Part shown: in pieces, positions 1-8,724 of the stretch
Layout of the letters: each line of letters opens with the position of its first letter
Numbering within the stretch: position 1 is the stretch's first letter
Assembly: GCF_021284765.1 (NCBI RefSeq)
Contig: NZ_CP089924.1
Location: 4,172,001-4,236,000, forward strand
DNA from: Lysobacter sp. 5GHs7-4
Lineage (GTDB): Bacteria > Pseudomonadota > Gammaproteobacteria > Xanthomonadales > Xanthomonadaceae
Reading direction: 5' to 3'
Length of the DNA: 64,000 nt
Position numbers and translations under genes: made by a program
Notes under the pieces: generated by a model
Told to the model about the DNA's origin: nothing
What the model saw: only the letters and a program-made list of their open reading frames with translations
Database searches by the model: none

Positions 1-81
1 CGGGTGCTGACGCTGCCGTGTTTTCCGGAGATGACGGACGACGAGGTCGCCGGAGTGATCCAAGCATGCAACCGGTTCTGA
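1..81 (+). CDS. DegT/DnrJ/EryC1/StrS-type sugar aminotransferase, C-terminal fragment
   Basis: Frame 1 is open from the window edge and stops at TGA 79-81, giving 26 residues. The tail contains LPCFPEMTDDEV followed by a short helix. This is the usual C-terminal signature (LPmfPeLTdeEv..V) of PLP-dependent sugar aminotransferases of the DegT/FdtB family. The catalytic part lies outside the window. The downstream FdtD-like gene would act just before and after such an aminotransferase in making a 3-amino-3,6-dideoxyhexose, which supports the call. It overlaps the start of the next gene by 16 bases. Calling it FdtB specifically is inference. Confidence 0.7.
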   Translation, partial: RVLTLPCFPEMTDDEVAGVIQACNRF

Positions 82-1025
82 ACGACAGCCTGTCGCTGGT
101 CGTTCCCGTGTATGGGAACGAAGCGTCCATCGACGCCCTGCTCAAGGCCATCGCCTCGATCCGGCAACAGTGCGCGGGCGGGTTCGAAGCGGTGTTCGTG
201 GTCGACGGCAGCCCGGACCGCAGCTATGCGCTGTTGCACGAGCGCCTGCCGCAAGCGGGATTTCCGTCGCAGCTGATCAGCCTGTCGCGCAACTTCGGCG
301 CGTTTTCCGCGATCCGGGTCGGCCTGGAAAAAGCCCGCGGCAGCGTGATCGCGGTGATGGCCGCGGACCTGCAGGAGCCGCCGGAACTGGTGCTGGGCTT
401 CTACGACGCGCTCAAGAACCAGGGCCACGACGTCGCCTTCGGCGTGCGCGAGGGCCGCTCCGATCCCTGGCCGAGCAAACTCGCCTCCAATGCGTTCTGG
501 TCGCTGTACCGGCGTCTGGTCATGCGCGACATTCCCAAGGGCGGTGTCGACATATTCGCGGTCACCGCGCGCTTCCGCGACCGTCTGCTCGCATTGGGCG
601 AATCCAACACCAGCCTGCTGGCGCAGCTGTTCTGGCTGGGCGGCCGCCGCAGCTTCATCGGTTACGAACGCAGGTCGCGCGAACACGGCAAGAGCGCGTG
701 GACCCTGCGCAAGAAGCTGCGCTACCTGTCCGACAGCATCTTCGCCTTCACCGACCTGCCGGTGCGCCTGCTGATCGCGTTGGGCGCGATCGCGATGTTG
801 CTGGCGATCGTGCTCAGCATCGTCACCCTGGCGGCGAAGCTGTCCGGCCTGGTGCCGGTGCCGGGCTACACCGGCACCATGCTGACCGTGCTGTTCTTCG
901 GCGCCTTCAATTCGCTGGCGCTGGGCGTGGTCGGCACCTATGCCTGGCGCGCGTTCGAGAACACCAAGGGCCGGCCGCTGGCAGTGATCCAGTCGGAAGA
1001 GACCTTCAACGAGGGACCGCCATGA
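66..1025 (+). CDS. GT2 family glycosyltransferase with C-terminal membrane segments (GtrB/DPM1-like)
   Basis: A 319-residue protein from ATG 66. An in-frame TTG at 18 would add 16 residues with no family resemblance and run deeper into the upstream gene. The N-terminal GT-A domain shows SLVVPVYGNE, VVDGSPD near residue 47 and AADLQEPPE near residue 100, which are the nucleotide- and metal-binding motifs of polyprenyl-phosphate sugar transferases. HGKSAW lies near residue 210. Two hydrophobic segments lie near residues 235-260 and 270-295. Family members move a sugar from a nucleotide donor to undecaprenyl phosphate on the cytoplasmic face. The adjacent GtrA- and GtrII-like genes complete a lipid-linked transfer system. 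The sugar is not given by the sequence; the neighbours suggest an N-acetylated aminodeoxyhexose. It overlaps the next start by four bases. Confidence 0.85.
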   Translation: MQPVLNDSLSLVVPVYGNEASIDALLKAIASIRQQCAGGFEAVFVVDGSPDRSYALLHERLPQAGFPSQLISLSRNFGAFSAIRVGLEKARGSVIAVMAADLQEPPELVLGFYDALKNQGHDVAFGVREGRSDPWPSKLASNAFWSLYRRLVMRDIPKGGVDIFAVTARFRDRLLALGESNTSLLAQLFWLGGRRSFIGYERRSREHGKSAWTLRKKLRYLSDSIFAFTDLPVRLLIALGAIAMLLAIVLSIVTLAAKLSGLVPVPGYTGTMLTVLFFGAFNSLALGVVGTYAWRAFENTKGRPLAVIQSEETFNEGPP

Positions 1026-1960
1026 GCCATTTCGTCCACCCCAACGCGCTGTGCGAGACCGACGCGGTGGGCGAAGGCACGCGCATCTGGGCCTTCGCCC
1101 ACGTGCTGGCGGGCGCGCGCATCGGGCGCGACTGCAATATCTGCGACGGGGTGTTCGTCGAAGGCGACGTGACCGTGGGCGATCGCGTCACGGTGAAATG
1201 CGGCGTGCAGCTTTGGAACGGCGTGCGCCTGCACGACGACGTCTTCGTCGGGCCCAACGCCACCTTCACCAACGACCTGTTCCCGCGCAGCCGGCAATAC
1301 CCCGACCGCTTCCTCGAAACCGTCGTCGAAGCCGGCGCTTCCATCGGTGCCAACGCGACGATCCTGCCGGGCCTGCGTATCGGCAGCGGCGCGATGGTCG
1401 GCGCCGGATCGGTGATCACCCGCTCGGTGCCGGCCAACGCGATCGTGGCGGGCAATCCGGCGCGCATCGTCGGCTATGTCAGCGATCACGCCGTCGCCGC
1501 TGCGAAAACCGAAACCGAAACGGCGGGCGATGCCGCGCCCGGCGTCAGCGCGACCACCGTCCGGGGCGTGAACCTGCACCGCCTGCCGCAGTTCTTCGAC
1601 ATGCGAGGCTCGCTCTCGGCCAGCGAGTTCGAACGCGACCTGCCGTTCCGGCCGCAGCGCCATTTCGTGATCTACGACGTGCCCACGCAGGAGATTCGCG
1701 GCGAGCATGCGCACAAGCACTGCCACCAGTTCCTGATCTGCGTGCACGGCTCGGTCCAGGTGCTGGCCGACGACGGCATGCGCCGCCAGGAGTTCGTGCT
1801 GGACGCGCCCAGCCTGGGCATCCATCTGCCGCCGATGATCTGGGGCACGCAGTACCGCTACTCGTCCGACGCGGTGCTGCTGGTGTTCGCTTCCGAGCCC
1901 TACCGGGCGGACGACTACATCCGCAGCTACGACGAGTTCCTCGCCCTGGCGCGAGGCTGA
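1022..1960 (+). CDS. Fused sugar 3-N-acetyltransferase / dTDP-sugar 3,4-ketoisomerase (FdtD-like)
   Basis: A 312-residue protein starting at ATG 1022, overlapping the previous gene as ATGA. Residues 1-155 are a left-handed beta-helix acetyltransferase with hexapeptide repeats; Asn84 in TFTNDLFPR matches the catalytic position of FdtC/WlbB-type enzymes. After a short linker rich in Ala, Thr and Glu, residues 183-312 are a cupin ketoisomerase of the FdtA/QdtA type, with FFDMRGSL and the histidine-rich GEHAHKHCHQ (His229, His231) expected in the active site. The same two-domain order is known in FdtD-type bifunctional enzymes. The ketoisomerase would act on dTDP-4-keto-6-deoxyglucose before transamination and the acetyltransferase after it. 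The exact product (Fuc3NAc or Qui3NAc) cannot be fixed from sequence. Confidence 0.88.
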   Translation: MSHFVHPNALCETDAVGEGTRIWAFAHVLAGARIGRDCNICDGVFVEGDVTVGDRVTVKCGVQLWNGVRLHDDVFVGPNATFTNDLFPRSRQYPDRFLETVVEAGASIGANATILPGLRIGSGAMVGAGSVITRSVPANAIVAGNPARIVGYVSDHAVAAAKTETETAGDAAPGVSATTVRGVNLHRLPQFFDMRGSLSASEFERDLPFRPQRHFVIYDVPTQEIRGEHAHKHCHQFLICVHGSVQVLADDGMRRQEFVLDAPSLGIHLPPMIWGTQYRYSSDAVLLVFASEPYRADDYIRSYDEFLALARG

Positions 1961-1963
1961 GCG

Positions 1964-2383
1964 GTGCGCGCGCTGGCCGGCCTGCTGCGGAACGAGAAGT
2001 TCCGTTTCCTGATCGCCGGCGCGACCACCACCGCCTTCTCCTACCTGCTGTACCTGCTGCTGTTGCTGTGGATCGCGCCCACGCCCGCCTACGCGGTGTC
2101 GTACGTCGCCGGCATCGTGTGGGCGTACTCCGTCAACAGCATCTGGGTATTCCGCGGCCGCTGGACCTGGTCGGGGCTGGCGGCGTATCCGCTGGTGTAC
2201 CTGATCCAGGCCATCGTTTCGTTCGCGATCTTCTCGGTATTGCTCCAGCGGTTCCAGCTGCCCGCGGTGGTGGCGCCGCTGGTGACCATCGTGCTGATGC
2301 TGCCGATCAATTACGCTCTGGGCCGCAAGATCGTGCGCCACACCTCACGCCCCGCACCCTCCGATCAAGACAGGCAGCCATGA
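1964..2383 (+). CDS. gtrA: GtrA-like polyprenyl-linked sugar flippase
   Basis: A 139-residue membrane protein starting at GTG 1964, three bases after the FdtD-like stop. The opening FRFLIAGATTTAFSYLLY and later WAYSVNSIWVF and PINYALGRK match the four-helix GtrA/DPMS family. These proteins are thought to flip polyprenyl-phosphate sugars to the periplasm, or to help do so. The last 15 residues are polar. It overlaps the next gene by four bases (ATGA 2380-2383), so translation of the two is probably coupled. The flippase role comes from family knowledge. Confidence 0.85.
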   Translation: MRALAGLLRNEKFRFLIAGATTTAFSYLLYLLLLLWIAPTPAYAVSYVAGIVWAYSVNSIWVFRGRWTWSGLAAYPLVYLIQAIVSFAIFSVLLQRFQLPAVVAPLVTIVLMLPINYALGRKIVRHTSRPAPSDQDRQP

Positions 2384-3930
2384 CCGCATCGCCCCGCGCC
2401 TCGACCGCCTTCGCCCAGCCGCAGGCCTGGAACGGGCCCGTGTTGGCCGCCGCGGTGGTGTTCCTGCTGGTCTACGGCGTCGAGCTGTCGCATTTCACGC
2501 TGTCCAAAGACGAAGAAGTGGCCAGCTTCGCTACAGACACGGCACTGACCTGGCTGAGCCAAGGCCGCTGGGGCATGAGCCTGCTGACCTGGCTGCTGCC
2601 CAACTTCGAAGCCATTCCGCTGCTGTCTACGGCGTTGTTCGGCACCGGCCTGATTTTCGCCGCCTCGCGTGCCATCGACGATTTCCGCCTGAGCACGCCG
2701 CGCGCGTACGTTTACGCGATCGTCCACACCGGTTTCCCGCTGTGGCTGCACATCGCCGAGTTCAACACCTTCGCCGCCGGCTTCGGCTTCGGACTCGCAG
2801 CGGCCGCGTTAGGCGGCGGGCTGGCGGTGCGCAGCCGGACCTGGCGCGACCGGATCGCGGCGATCGCACTGCTCGCCTTTGCGGTGTCGATCTACCAGAC
2901 GCTGGCGATCTACATCGTGCTGTACATCCTTCTGACCGTACACGCCGAGTTCGAGGCCGATCCGGACGGCTCCGCGAGCGCGCGGACGCGCGAGCTGGTC
3001 GGCAAGACCCTCGTATCGGCAGGCGTGTTCGTCGGTGCTTTCATCGCCTGTTGGATGGTCCAGCGAATCGCGTTGCGGGTCACCGGCATTCAGATGGCCT
3101 ACGTCGACATGTACCTGCAGTGGGATCGTCTGCGCGCCGATCCCGCGGGCTCCCTGACCGTGGCTGCTCAGGCGCTGTCCGCCTACCTGTGCGGAACCCA
3201 CCCGATCTACCTGGGCTGGGGCGCTGCGGTGCTCGCGCTGTCCTGGCTGGGCTTGCTGCCCTTGTGGCGGCTGTTGCGCGGTGGCGGCGGCAACGGGCTG
3301 CAGCAATGGACGTCGACCTGGCTGGTGGCGATCCTTGGTGTCGCGCTGGTCGCCGCCCCGTTCGTGCTCTCCGTCGGCACCTTGCCCGCACGCGCGCACA
3401 TCGCATGGCCCCTGCTCGCCGCCTGGCTGGCGACGCGCAGCGTTCCGATCGCGATCCCGCGCCTGCCCACCGCCTATGCGCTGGTGTTGGCGTACTACTC
3501 GGTGGTCGTCGCGTCCATCGGTTCGTCCCTGTTCTATACCGAGCAACTGGCGCGCGCGGCCGACGCCGCGCTGACCCAGCGCCTGGCGCCCGCCATCGTC
3601 GAGGCCGCGGGCGCCGGGACCAACGGCACCATCCCGTTCGCCCTGTCCGGTCAGTTTTATCTCCCTGTCGACGGCCAGATGAAACGCGCCGAGGTATTCG
3701 GCACCTCGTTCTACGAACACGACGGCGGCAATGTGCGCCGGGTCGCGCTGTACATGAAGCTGCAGGGGTTCAACGGCCTCGATCCGGTCTGGCTGGGAAA
3801 CCGTCCGGACCTGATTCCTGCCGCCCAATCCATGCCGACCTGGCCCGCGCCGGGTTCGGTGCGGCGGGTCAACGGCGTGGTCATCGTCAAGCTGGGGCCG
3901 CCGACGCCGCGGCAGTTGGTCAAGAGCTGA
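2380..3930 (+). CDS. GtrII-like membrane glycosyltransferase
   Basis: A 516-residue protein from ATG 2380; the longer open frame upstream is only a shadow of the two preceding genes. It has about ten hydrophobic segments, an early SKDEE motif near residue 44 in the first periplasmic loop, and QGRWGM near residue 65. Both fit the glucosyltransferase GtrII family, where acidic residues in the first loop are needed for activity. A C-terminal soluble part of about 110 residues follows the last helices. GtrII proteins attach the flipped sugar to O-antigen or another surface acceptor. It is the last gene of the cassette. Confidence 0.75.
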   Translation: MTASPRASTAFAQPQAWNGPVLAAAVVFLLVYGVELSHFTLSKDEEVASFATDTALTWLSQGRWGMSLLTWLLPNFEAIPLLSTALFGTGLIFAASRAIDDFRLSTPRAYVYAIVHTGFPLWLHIAEFNTFAAGFGFGLAAAALGGGLAVRSRTWRDRIAAIALLAFAVSIYQTLAIYIVLYILLTVHAEFEADPDGSASARTRELVGKTLVSAGVFVGAFIACWMVQRIALRVTGIQMAYVDMYLQWDRLRADPAGSLTVAAQALSAYLCGTHPIYLGWGAAVLALSWLGLLPLWRLLRGGGGNGLQQWTSTWLVAILGVALVAAPFVLSVGTLPARAHIAWPLLAAWLATRSVPIAIPRLPTAYALVLAYYSVVVASIGSSLFYTEQLARAADAALTQRLAPAIVEAAGAGTNGTIPFALSGQFYLPVDGQMKRAEVFGTSFYEHDGGNVRRVALYMKLQGFNGLDPVWLGNRPDLIPAAQSMPTWPAPGSVRRVNGVVIVKLGPPTPRQLVKS

Positions 3931-4108
3931 CACCCCCGGCGAGGCAGTTCGGGGCGGGCCCGCGTGGGCGACGACGACCGCCCACGTACCGACGCAGGGC
4001 GGCTGCACCTGGACGCGCATCCGCGCCTGGTCGCGCGGATGAGCGCACGTTGCCTGCATGCTGGGCGCATTTCGGCGGGCGCGGCGGCCGTGGGCCACCC
4101 CCTGCCCC

Positions 4109-4137
4109 CTGCGCGGGCGGACGGTCTCCGCTAGAAT
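4109..4137 (+). promoter_or_regulatory. Possible promoter for etfBA
   Basis: TAGAAT at 4132-4137 resembles a -10 box, with a weak CTGCGC 17 bases upstream. It lies about 65 bases before the etfB start in an otherwise very GC-rich 271-bp gap. A Shine-Dalgarno-like AAGGA precedes ATG 4202. The -35 match is poor. Confidence 0.3.
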
Positions 4138-4201
4138 TGGCGGTTCCCGGCCCCCGGGCCGCGCACCTCCCATTCGGGCACCCCCAAGGAATCCCCGCAC
4201 G

Positions 4202-4948
4202 ATGAAGATCCTCGTCGGCTACAAGCGCGTGGTGGACTACAACGTCCGCATTCAGGTCAAGCCGGACGGCTCCGGCGTGGTCACCGACGGCGTCAAGCTG
4301 TCGGCCAACCCCTTCGACGAAATCGCCCTGGAAGAAGCCCTGCGGCTGCGCGACAAGGGCATCGCGACCGAAGTCGTGGTCGCCACCATCGGCCCCGCCG
4401 ACGCCCAGGCGCATCTGCGCAACGGCCTGGCGATGGGCGCCAACCGCGCCATCCACGTGGTCAGCGACCAGCCGATCCAGCCGCTCACCGCCGCGCGGAC
4501 CCTGCTCAAGCTGATCGAGAAGGAACAGCCGGACCTGGTGATCCTGGGCAAGCAGGCGATCGACGACGACGCCAACCAGACCGGTCAGATGCTGGCGACG
4601 CTGTGGGCGCGCCCGCAGGCCACTTTCGCTTCCAAGCTCGATGTCGCCGACGGCAAGGCCACGGTCACGCGCGAAGTCGACGCCGGCCTGGAAACGCTGG
4701 AAGTCGATCTGCCGGCCGTGGTCACCACCGATCTGCGCCTCAACGAGCCGCGCTTCATCAAGCTGCCCGACATCATGAAGGCCAAGAGCAAGCCGCTGGA
4801 GTCGATCGCCTTCGCCGACCTGGGCGTGGACACCGGCGACACCCTCAAGACCACCCATTACGCACCGCCGCCGAAACGCAGCAAGGGCGTGATGGTCAAG
4901 GACGCGGCCGAACTGGTCGCCGCACTGAAGCAGAAGGGGTTGCTGTGA
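4202..4948 (+). CDS. etfB: Electron transfer flavoprotein beta subunit
   Basis: A 248-residue protein, the normal EtfB length. The start at ATG 4202 gives MKILVGYKRVVDYNV, the conserved EtfB beginning, and is preceded by AAGGA. The upstream open frame to 4058 is not conserved. DDDANQTGQM near residue 121 matches the AMP/FAD-contact region, and LNEPRFIKLPDIMKAKSK near residue 180 is the recognition loop that meets acyl-CoA dehydrogenases. With EtfA it carries electrons from dehydrogenases to ETF-ubiquinone oxidoreductase. It ends TGATG, overlapping etfA by one base. Confidence 0.95.
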   Translation: MKILVGYKRVVDYNVRIQVKPDGSGVVTDGVKLSANPFDEIALEEALRLRDKGIATEVVVATIGPADAQAHLRNGLAMGANRAIHVVSDQPIQPLTAARTLLKLIEKEQPDLVILGKQAIDDDANQTGQMLATLWARPQATFASKLDVADGKATVTREVDAGLETLEVDLPAVVTTDLRLNEPRFIKLPDIMKAKSKPLESIAFADLGVDTGDTLKTTHYAPPPKRSKGVMVKDAAELVAALKQKGLL

Positions 4949-5886
4949 TGAGCAAGGTTCTTATCGTCGCCGAACATTTGAACGGCAAGCTCAACGCCTC
5001 CACCGCCAAGTGCGTGTCCGCCGCGCAGGCGCTCAAGCCCGACAGCATCGACGTGGTGGTGCTGGCCGCCGATCCGGCCGACGTCGCAAGCCAGGCCGCG
5101 CAGATCGCCGGCGTGGCCAAGGTGCTGACCGTGGCCAACGCCGCCAACGCCAACGCGATCGCGCAGGTGCAGGCCCCGCAGATCGCCGCGATCGCGCAGG
5201 GCTACAGCCACGTGTTCGGCCCCTCGACCACCTTCGGCAAGGACTTGATGCCCTGCGTCGCGGCCCTGCTGGGCGTGGCCCAGGTGTCGGACGTGATGGC
5301 GGTGGAAGGCAGCCACAGCTTCAAGCGCCCGATCTACGCCGGCAACGCCATCGTCACCGTCGAGGCGCCGGCCGACCACACCGTGGTCGCGACCGTGCGC
5401 ACCGCTTCGTGGCCCGAGGCCGGCCAGGGCGGCAGCGCGGCGGTCGAAGCCGCGGCGGTCGACGCCAGCCTGCCCAGCCACACGCGCTACGTGGGCCTGG
5501 CCGCCGGCAAGTCCGACCGCCCCGACCTGCAGAGCGCCAAGCGCGTGGTCTCCGGCGGCCGCGGCGTGGGCTCGGCCGACAACTTCAAGATCATCTACGA
5601 CTTCGCCGACAAGCTCGGCGCGGCGGTCGGCGCCTCGCGCGCGGCGGTCGACGCCGGCTACGTACCCAACGAACTGCAGGTCGGCCAGACCGGCAAGATC
5701 ATCGCGCCGGAGCTGTACGTCGCCATCGGCATCAGCGGCGCGATCCAGCACCTGACCGGCATCAAGGACGCCGGCACCATCGTCGCGATCAACAAGGACG
5801 GCGACGCGCCGATCTTCGAGATCGCCGACATCGGCCTGGTGGGCGATCTGTTCGCGCTGCTGCCGGAGCTGGAAAAGGCACTTTGA
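4948..5886 (+). CDS. etfA: Electron transfer flavoprotein alpha subunit
   Basis: A 312-residue EtfA. The start at ATG 4948 shares its A with the etfB stop, so the two are translationally coupled. The N-terminal part has KVLIVAEH. The C-terminal FAD domain carries [14 protein letters not shown] near residue 200, [13 protein letters not shown] and [13 protein letters not shown], which are diagnostic EtfA FAD-binding segments. It forms the FAD-containing heterodimer with EtfB. A strong hairpin terminator follows 22 bases after the stop. Confidence 0.96.
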   Translation: MSKVLIVAEHLNGKLNASTAKCVSAAQALKPDSIDVVVLAADPADVASQAAQIAGVAKVLTVANAANANAIAQVQAPQIAAIAQGYSHVFGPSTTFGKDLMPCVAALLGVAQVSDVMAVEGSHSFKRPIYAGNAIVTVEAPADHTVVATVRTASWPEAGQGGSAAVEAAAVDASLPSHTRYVGLAAGKSDRPDLQSAKRVVSGGRGVGSADNFKIIYDFADKLGAAVGASRAAVDAGYVPNELQVGQTGKIIAPELYVAIGISGAIQHLTGIKDAGTIVAINKDGDAPIFEIADIGLVGDLFALLPELEKAL

Positions 5887-5908
5887 AGTTGCGCCCATAG
5901 CGCACTCG

Positions 5909-5932
5909 AAAGGCCGCCTCCGGGCGGCCTTT
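5909..5932 (+). terminator. Rho-independent terminator after etfBA
   Basis: A perfect 10-bp stem (5909-5918 pairing with 5923-5932) with loop TCCG begins with AAA and ends with TTT. It ends the etfBA transcript before the FG-GAP array. Confidence 0.85.
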
Positions 5933-6160
5933 CCCGTTCTGGGGCCGCGCTCGTGCGCGGGCTGCGTTCCTATCGCAAAAGGGGCGCGACGTCGCCAAGC
6001 GCGTCTGGCACGCAAACGCCCCCATTCATGCCCATCCAGAACTGGAATAGGCGTAGCAAATAGCACCCCACCCGCCGGGCGCATGGTCATGCGACGGGCC
6101 AGCTGAAGGCGCTATGCTTGCAGCCGGGCGCCACCTACGATCCAGCCAGCTGAGGCAACG

Positions 6161-8470
6161 ATGCGTTATTCACTATTAGCTTTGACCGTCACCCTGTTCA
6201 TGGCCGGCTGCGCTTCGGAGTCGGATCCGGGCAAGCAGGCCGCAACGACGGCGACCACCGCCGGCGCCATCGCGCAAGCCGCTAGCGCCACCTCGGTCAA
6301 GTTGCCGGCCGGCCACGGCTTCGCATCGCTGCCCGACCGCGGCGCGCTGATCAAGTACGAGCGCAGCCAGGCGCCGCAGCAGCGCGGCGCGTTCACCTAT
6401 CTGCCGGCCGAGCTCAGCGAAGCCCACATCCTCAATGCCACCGTGCCGGGTCGCGCGATCTCGCTGACCACGCCGGACGGCCAGCCGATGCGCATCGCCT
6501 ACCAGCGCCACGAGGAAAGCCTCGACGGCAACTGGACCTGGATCGGCGAAACCCAGGACGGCCTGCGCGCCGTGATCACCTTCGGCGAGAAGGCCGTGTT
6601 CGGCAAGATCGAGCAGAAGGCCACCGAGGCCCTGCGCATCACCACGCTCAACGGCCGCACCTGGATCATGCAAGCCGATCCGAGCAAGCTGCTCGACGGC
6701 AACCTGCGCCGCGACGCCGAGTCCGACACCCTGATTCCGGCCAAGACCGCCGCCGGCGCCGCCTCGGCCCAGGTCGGCACCCTGGCCAACGCCGCCAACA
6801 CCGTCGACGTGGCGCTGGGCTACACCGCCGGCATGATCGCGCGCTACGGCGGCGCGACCCAGGTCAACACCCGCCTGGTCAACCTGATGGCGATCACCAA
6901 CCAGGCCTACCAGGACAGCCAGATCACCCCGCGCGTGCGCCTGGTGCACACGATGCAGGTCGACTACACCGACACCAACTCCAACGACACCGCGCTGGAA
7001 GCCCTGACCGGCTACACCTGCACCACCTCCGGCTGCACCCAGCAGCCGGTGCCGGTGGGCCTGCAGGGCCTGCGCGCCGCGCGCGACGCGGTCGGCGCCG
7101 ACCTGGTCTCGCTGGTGCGTCCGTTCAACACCCCGGAACACGACGGCTGCGGCATCGCCTGGCTGCTCGGCGGCGGCGGCTCGACCATCGACAACAGCGA
7201 TGCGGGCTTCGGCTACTCGGTGGTCAGCGACGGCCAGGACAAGGACGAAGGCGACGGCAAGACCTACTTCTGCCGCGAAGAGACGCTGGCGCACGAACTG
7301 GGCCACAACATGGGCCAGGCGCACAATCCGGAAGACAGCAGCGGCCAGGGCGCGCACAGCTACTCCTACGGCTACCGCGAAGCGGCCACCAACGGTTTCT
7401 ACACCGTGATGGCCTACCGCCTGGGCAGCAGCACCCAGTTCTCGATCCCGTACTTCGGCAACCCCAGCGTCATCCACCCGGGCACCGGCCGCCCGACGGG
7501 TTCGGCCACCGCCGACAACGCGCGCAGCCTCAACCAGACCATGCCCTTGATCGCGCAGTTCCGCGCGTCGCTGATTCCGGACCCGACCAAGGTCCGTAAC
7601 GACATCAACGGCGACGGCAACTCCGACCTGATCTGGTACAACGCCGGCGCGGGTTCGATGGCGTATTGGTTCATGAACAACACCTCGGTGGTGAGCAGCG
7701 GCAGCTTCTCGGTCGGCACCGCCTTCCGCATCGTCGGCACCGGCGATTTCGACGGCGACAACCGCACCGACCTGCTGTGGTTCAACAGCTCCAACAATCA
7801 GCTGCACCAGTGGCGCAGCCTGGGCAACGGCCAGTTCAGCTCGTCCTTCGTCGGTGCCATCGGCGCCGGCTGGGCGGTCGCCGAAACGCCGGACCTCAAC
7901 GGCGACGGCAAGAGCGACATCGTCTGGGAGAACACCGCCACGGGCACGATGGCGTACTGGATCATGAACGGCTCGACCACCGTGTCCACCCGCGTGTACA
8001 CGGTCGGCACGGCGTATCGCGTGGTCGCCAGCGGCGACTTCGATGGCGACGGCCGCGGCGATCTGATTTGGGCCAACGCCAGCCAGGGCTACCTCTATCT
8101 GTGGCGCAGCCGCCCCGACGGCAACTTCGACACGCCGTTCCTGGCCGCCTACGGCACCAGCTGGAACATCGCCGGCGTCACCGATCTCAACGGCGACGGC
8201 AAGTCGGACTTGGTGTGGGAAGAACCGACTCAGGGCATGATGGCGCAGTGGTGGATGAACGGCGCCAACATCCAATACTCCAGCGCGAAGTCGGTGGGCA
8301 CCGCCTACCGCATCGCGACCACCGGCGACCTCAACGGCGACACCCGCGGCGACATCATCTGGGCCAACGCCTCGACCGGCCTGATGTACCTGTGGCGCAG
8401 CCGCGGCGACGGCGAGTTCGACACGCCGTTCCTGGCCAGCTACTCGACGGCGTGGTCGCTGATTCCCTGA
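6161..8470 (+). CDS. Reprolysin-like zinc metalloprotease lipoprotein with FG-GAP repeats (copy 1)
   Basis: A 769-residue protein with a lipoprotein signal ending in MAGC (Cys17). Residues about 50-230 are a pro-region with no recognised catalytic motif. The metzincin motif HELGHNMGQAH lies at residues 378-388 with three zinc-binding histidines, followed by FYTVMAY, the expected Met-turn. From about residue 481 six FG-GAP modules follow, each led by a D-x-N/D-G-D calcium-loop type motif (DINGDGNSD, GDFDGDNRTD, PDLNGDGKSD, GDFDGDGRGD, TDLNGDGKSD, GDLNGDTRGD). The modules alternate between AYWxMN- and LWRSRxDG-type endings. It is likely exported and lipidated, then active as an endopeptidase; the substrate is unknown. 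It has its own terminator. Confidence 0.9.
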   Translation: MRYSLLALTVTLFMAGCASESDPGKQAATTATTAGAIAQAASATSVKLPAGHGFASLPDRGALIKYERSQAPQQRGAFTYLPAELSEAHILNATVPGRAISLTTPDGQPMRIAYQRHEESLDGNWTWIGETQDGLRAVITFGEKAVFGKIEQKATEALRITTLNGRTWIMQADPSKLLDGNLRRDAESDTLIPAKTAAGAASAQVGTLANAANTVDVALGYTAGMIARYGGATQVNTRLVNLMAITNQAYQDSQITPRVRLVHTMQVDYTDTNSNDTALEALTGYTCTTSGCTQQPVPVGLQGLRAARDAVGADLVSLVRPFNTPEHDGCGIAWLLGGGGSTIDNSDAGFGYSVVSDGQDKDEGDGKTYFCREETLAHELGHNMGQAHNPEDSSGQGAHSYSYGYREAATNGFYTVMAYRLGSSTQFSIPYFGNPSVIHPGTGRPTGSATADNARSLNQTMPLIAQFRASLIPDPTKVRNDINGDGNSDLIWYNAGAGSMAYWFMNNTSVVSSGSFSVGTAFRIVGTGDFDGDNRTDLLWFNSSNNQLHQWRSLGNGQFSSSFVGAIGAGWAVAETPDLNGDGKSDIVWENTATGTMAYWIMNGSTTVSTRVYTVGTAYRVVASGDFDGDGRGDLIWANASQGYLYLWRSRPDGNFDTPFLAAYGTSWNIAGVTDLNGDGKSDLVWEEPTQGMMAQWWMNGANIQYSSAKSVGTAYRIATTGDLNGDTRGDIIWANASTGLMYLWRSRGDGEFDTPFLASYSTAWSLIP

Positions 8471-8491
8471 TCCGCCCGCACGTCGTACACG

Positions 8492-8523
8492 AAAAGCCCC
8501 GCGCAACCCGCGGGGCTTTTTTT
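8492..8523 (+). terminator. Rho-independent terminator after metalloprotease copy 1
   Basis: A perfect 12-bp stem (8492-8503 with 8509-8520) is rich in GC in its upper part. It is followed by an uninterrupted T run to 8523. Confidence 0.92.
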
Positions 8524-8724
8524 GTTCATCAAAGCCCCCCAACCTGGCGACCGGATCGCCGGTGCAGCGCATGCTCCCCCTGCCGTGGGTGTCGGATACC
8601 CCGTCCAAACGCCCCTTCCAGGGCCTCATGCAACCGGCTCACCGCAAACCGCACGGATACGCAGCGCTTCCTCTTAAGCTATAGGCCAGGGGAGTCGGCC
8701 ATTTTGCGCCGGCAGGAAGTAGCA

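Noticed and set aside
1051-2379. Upstream extension of the GtrII-like gene
   Set aside because: The frame overlaps two well-supported genes in another frame and is Arg/Ala-rich without conserved motifs.
7666-8724. Extension of the second metalloprotease upstream to 7666
   Set aside because: That part is a frame-shifted shadow of the first protease; ATG 8725 with AGGAAG and a lipoprotein signal is the true start.
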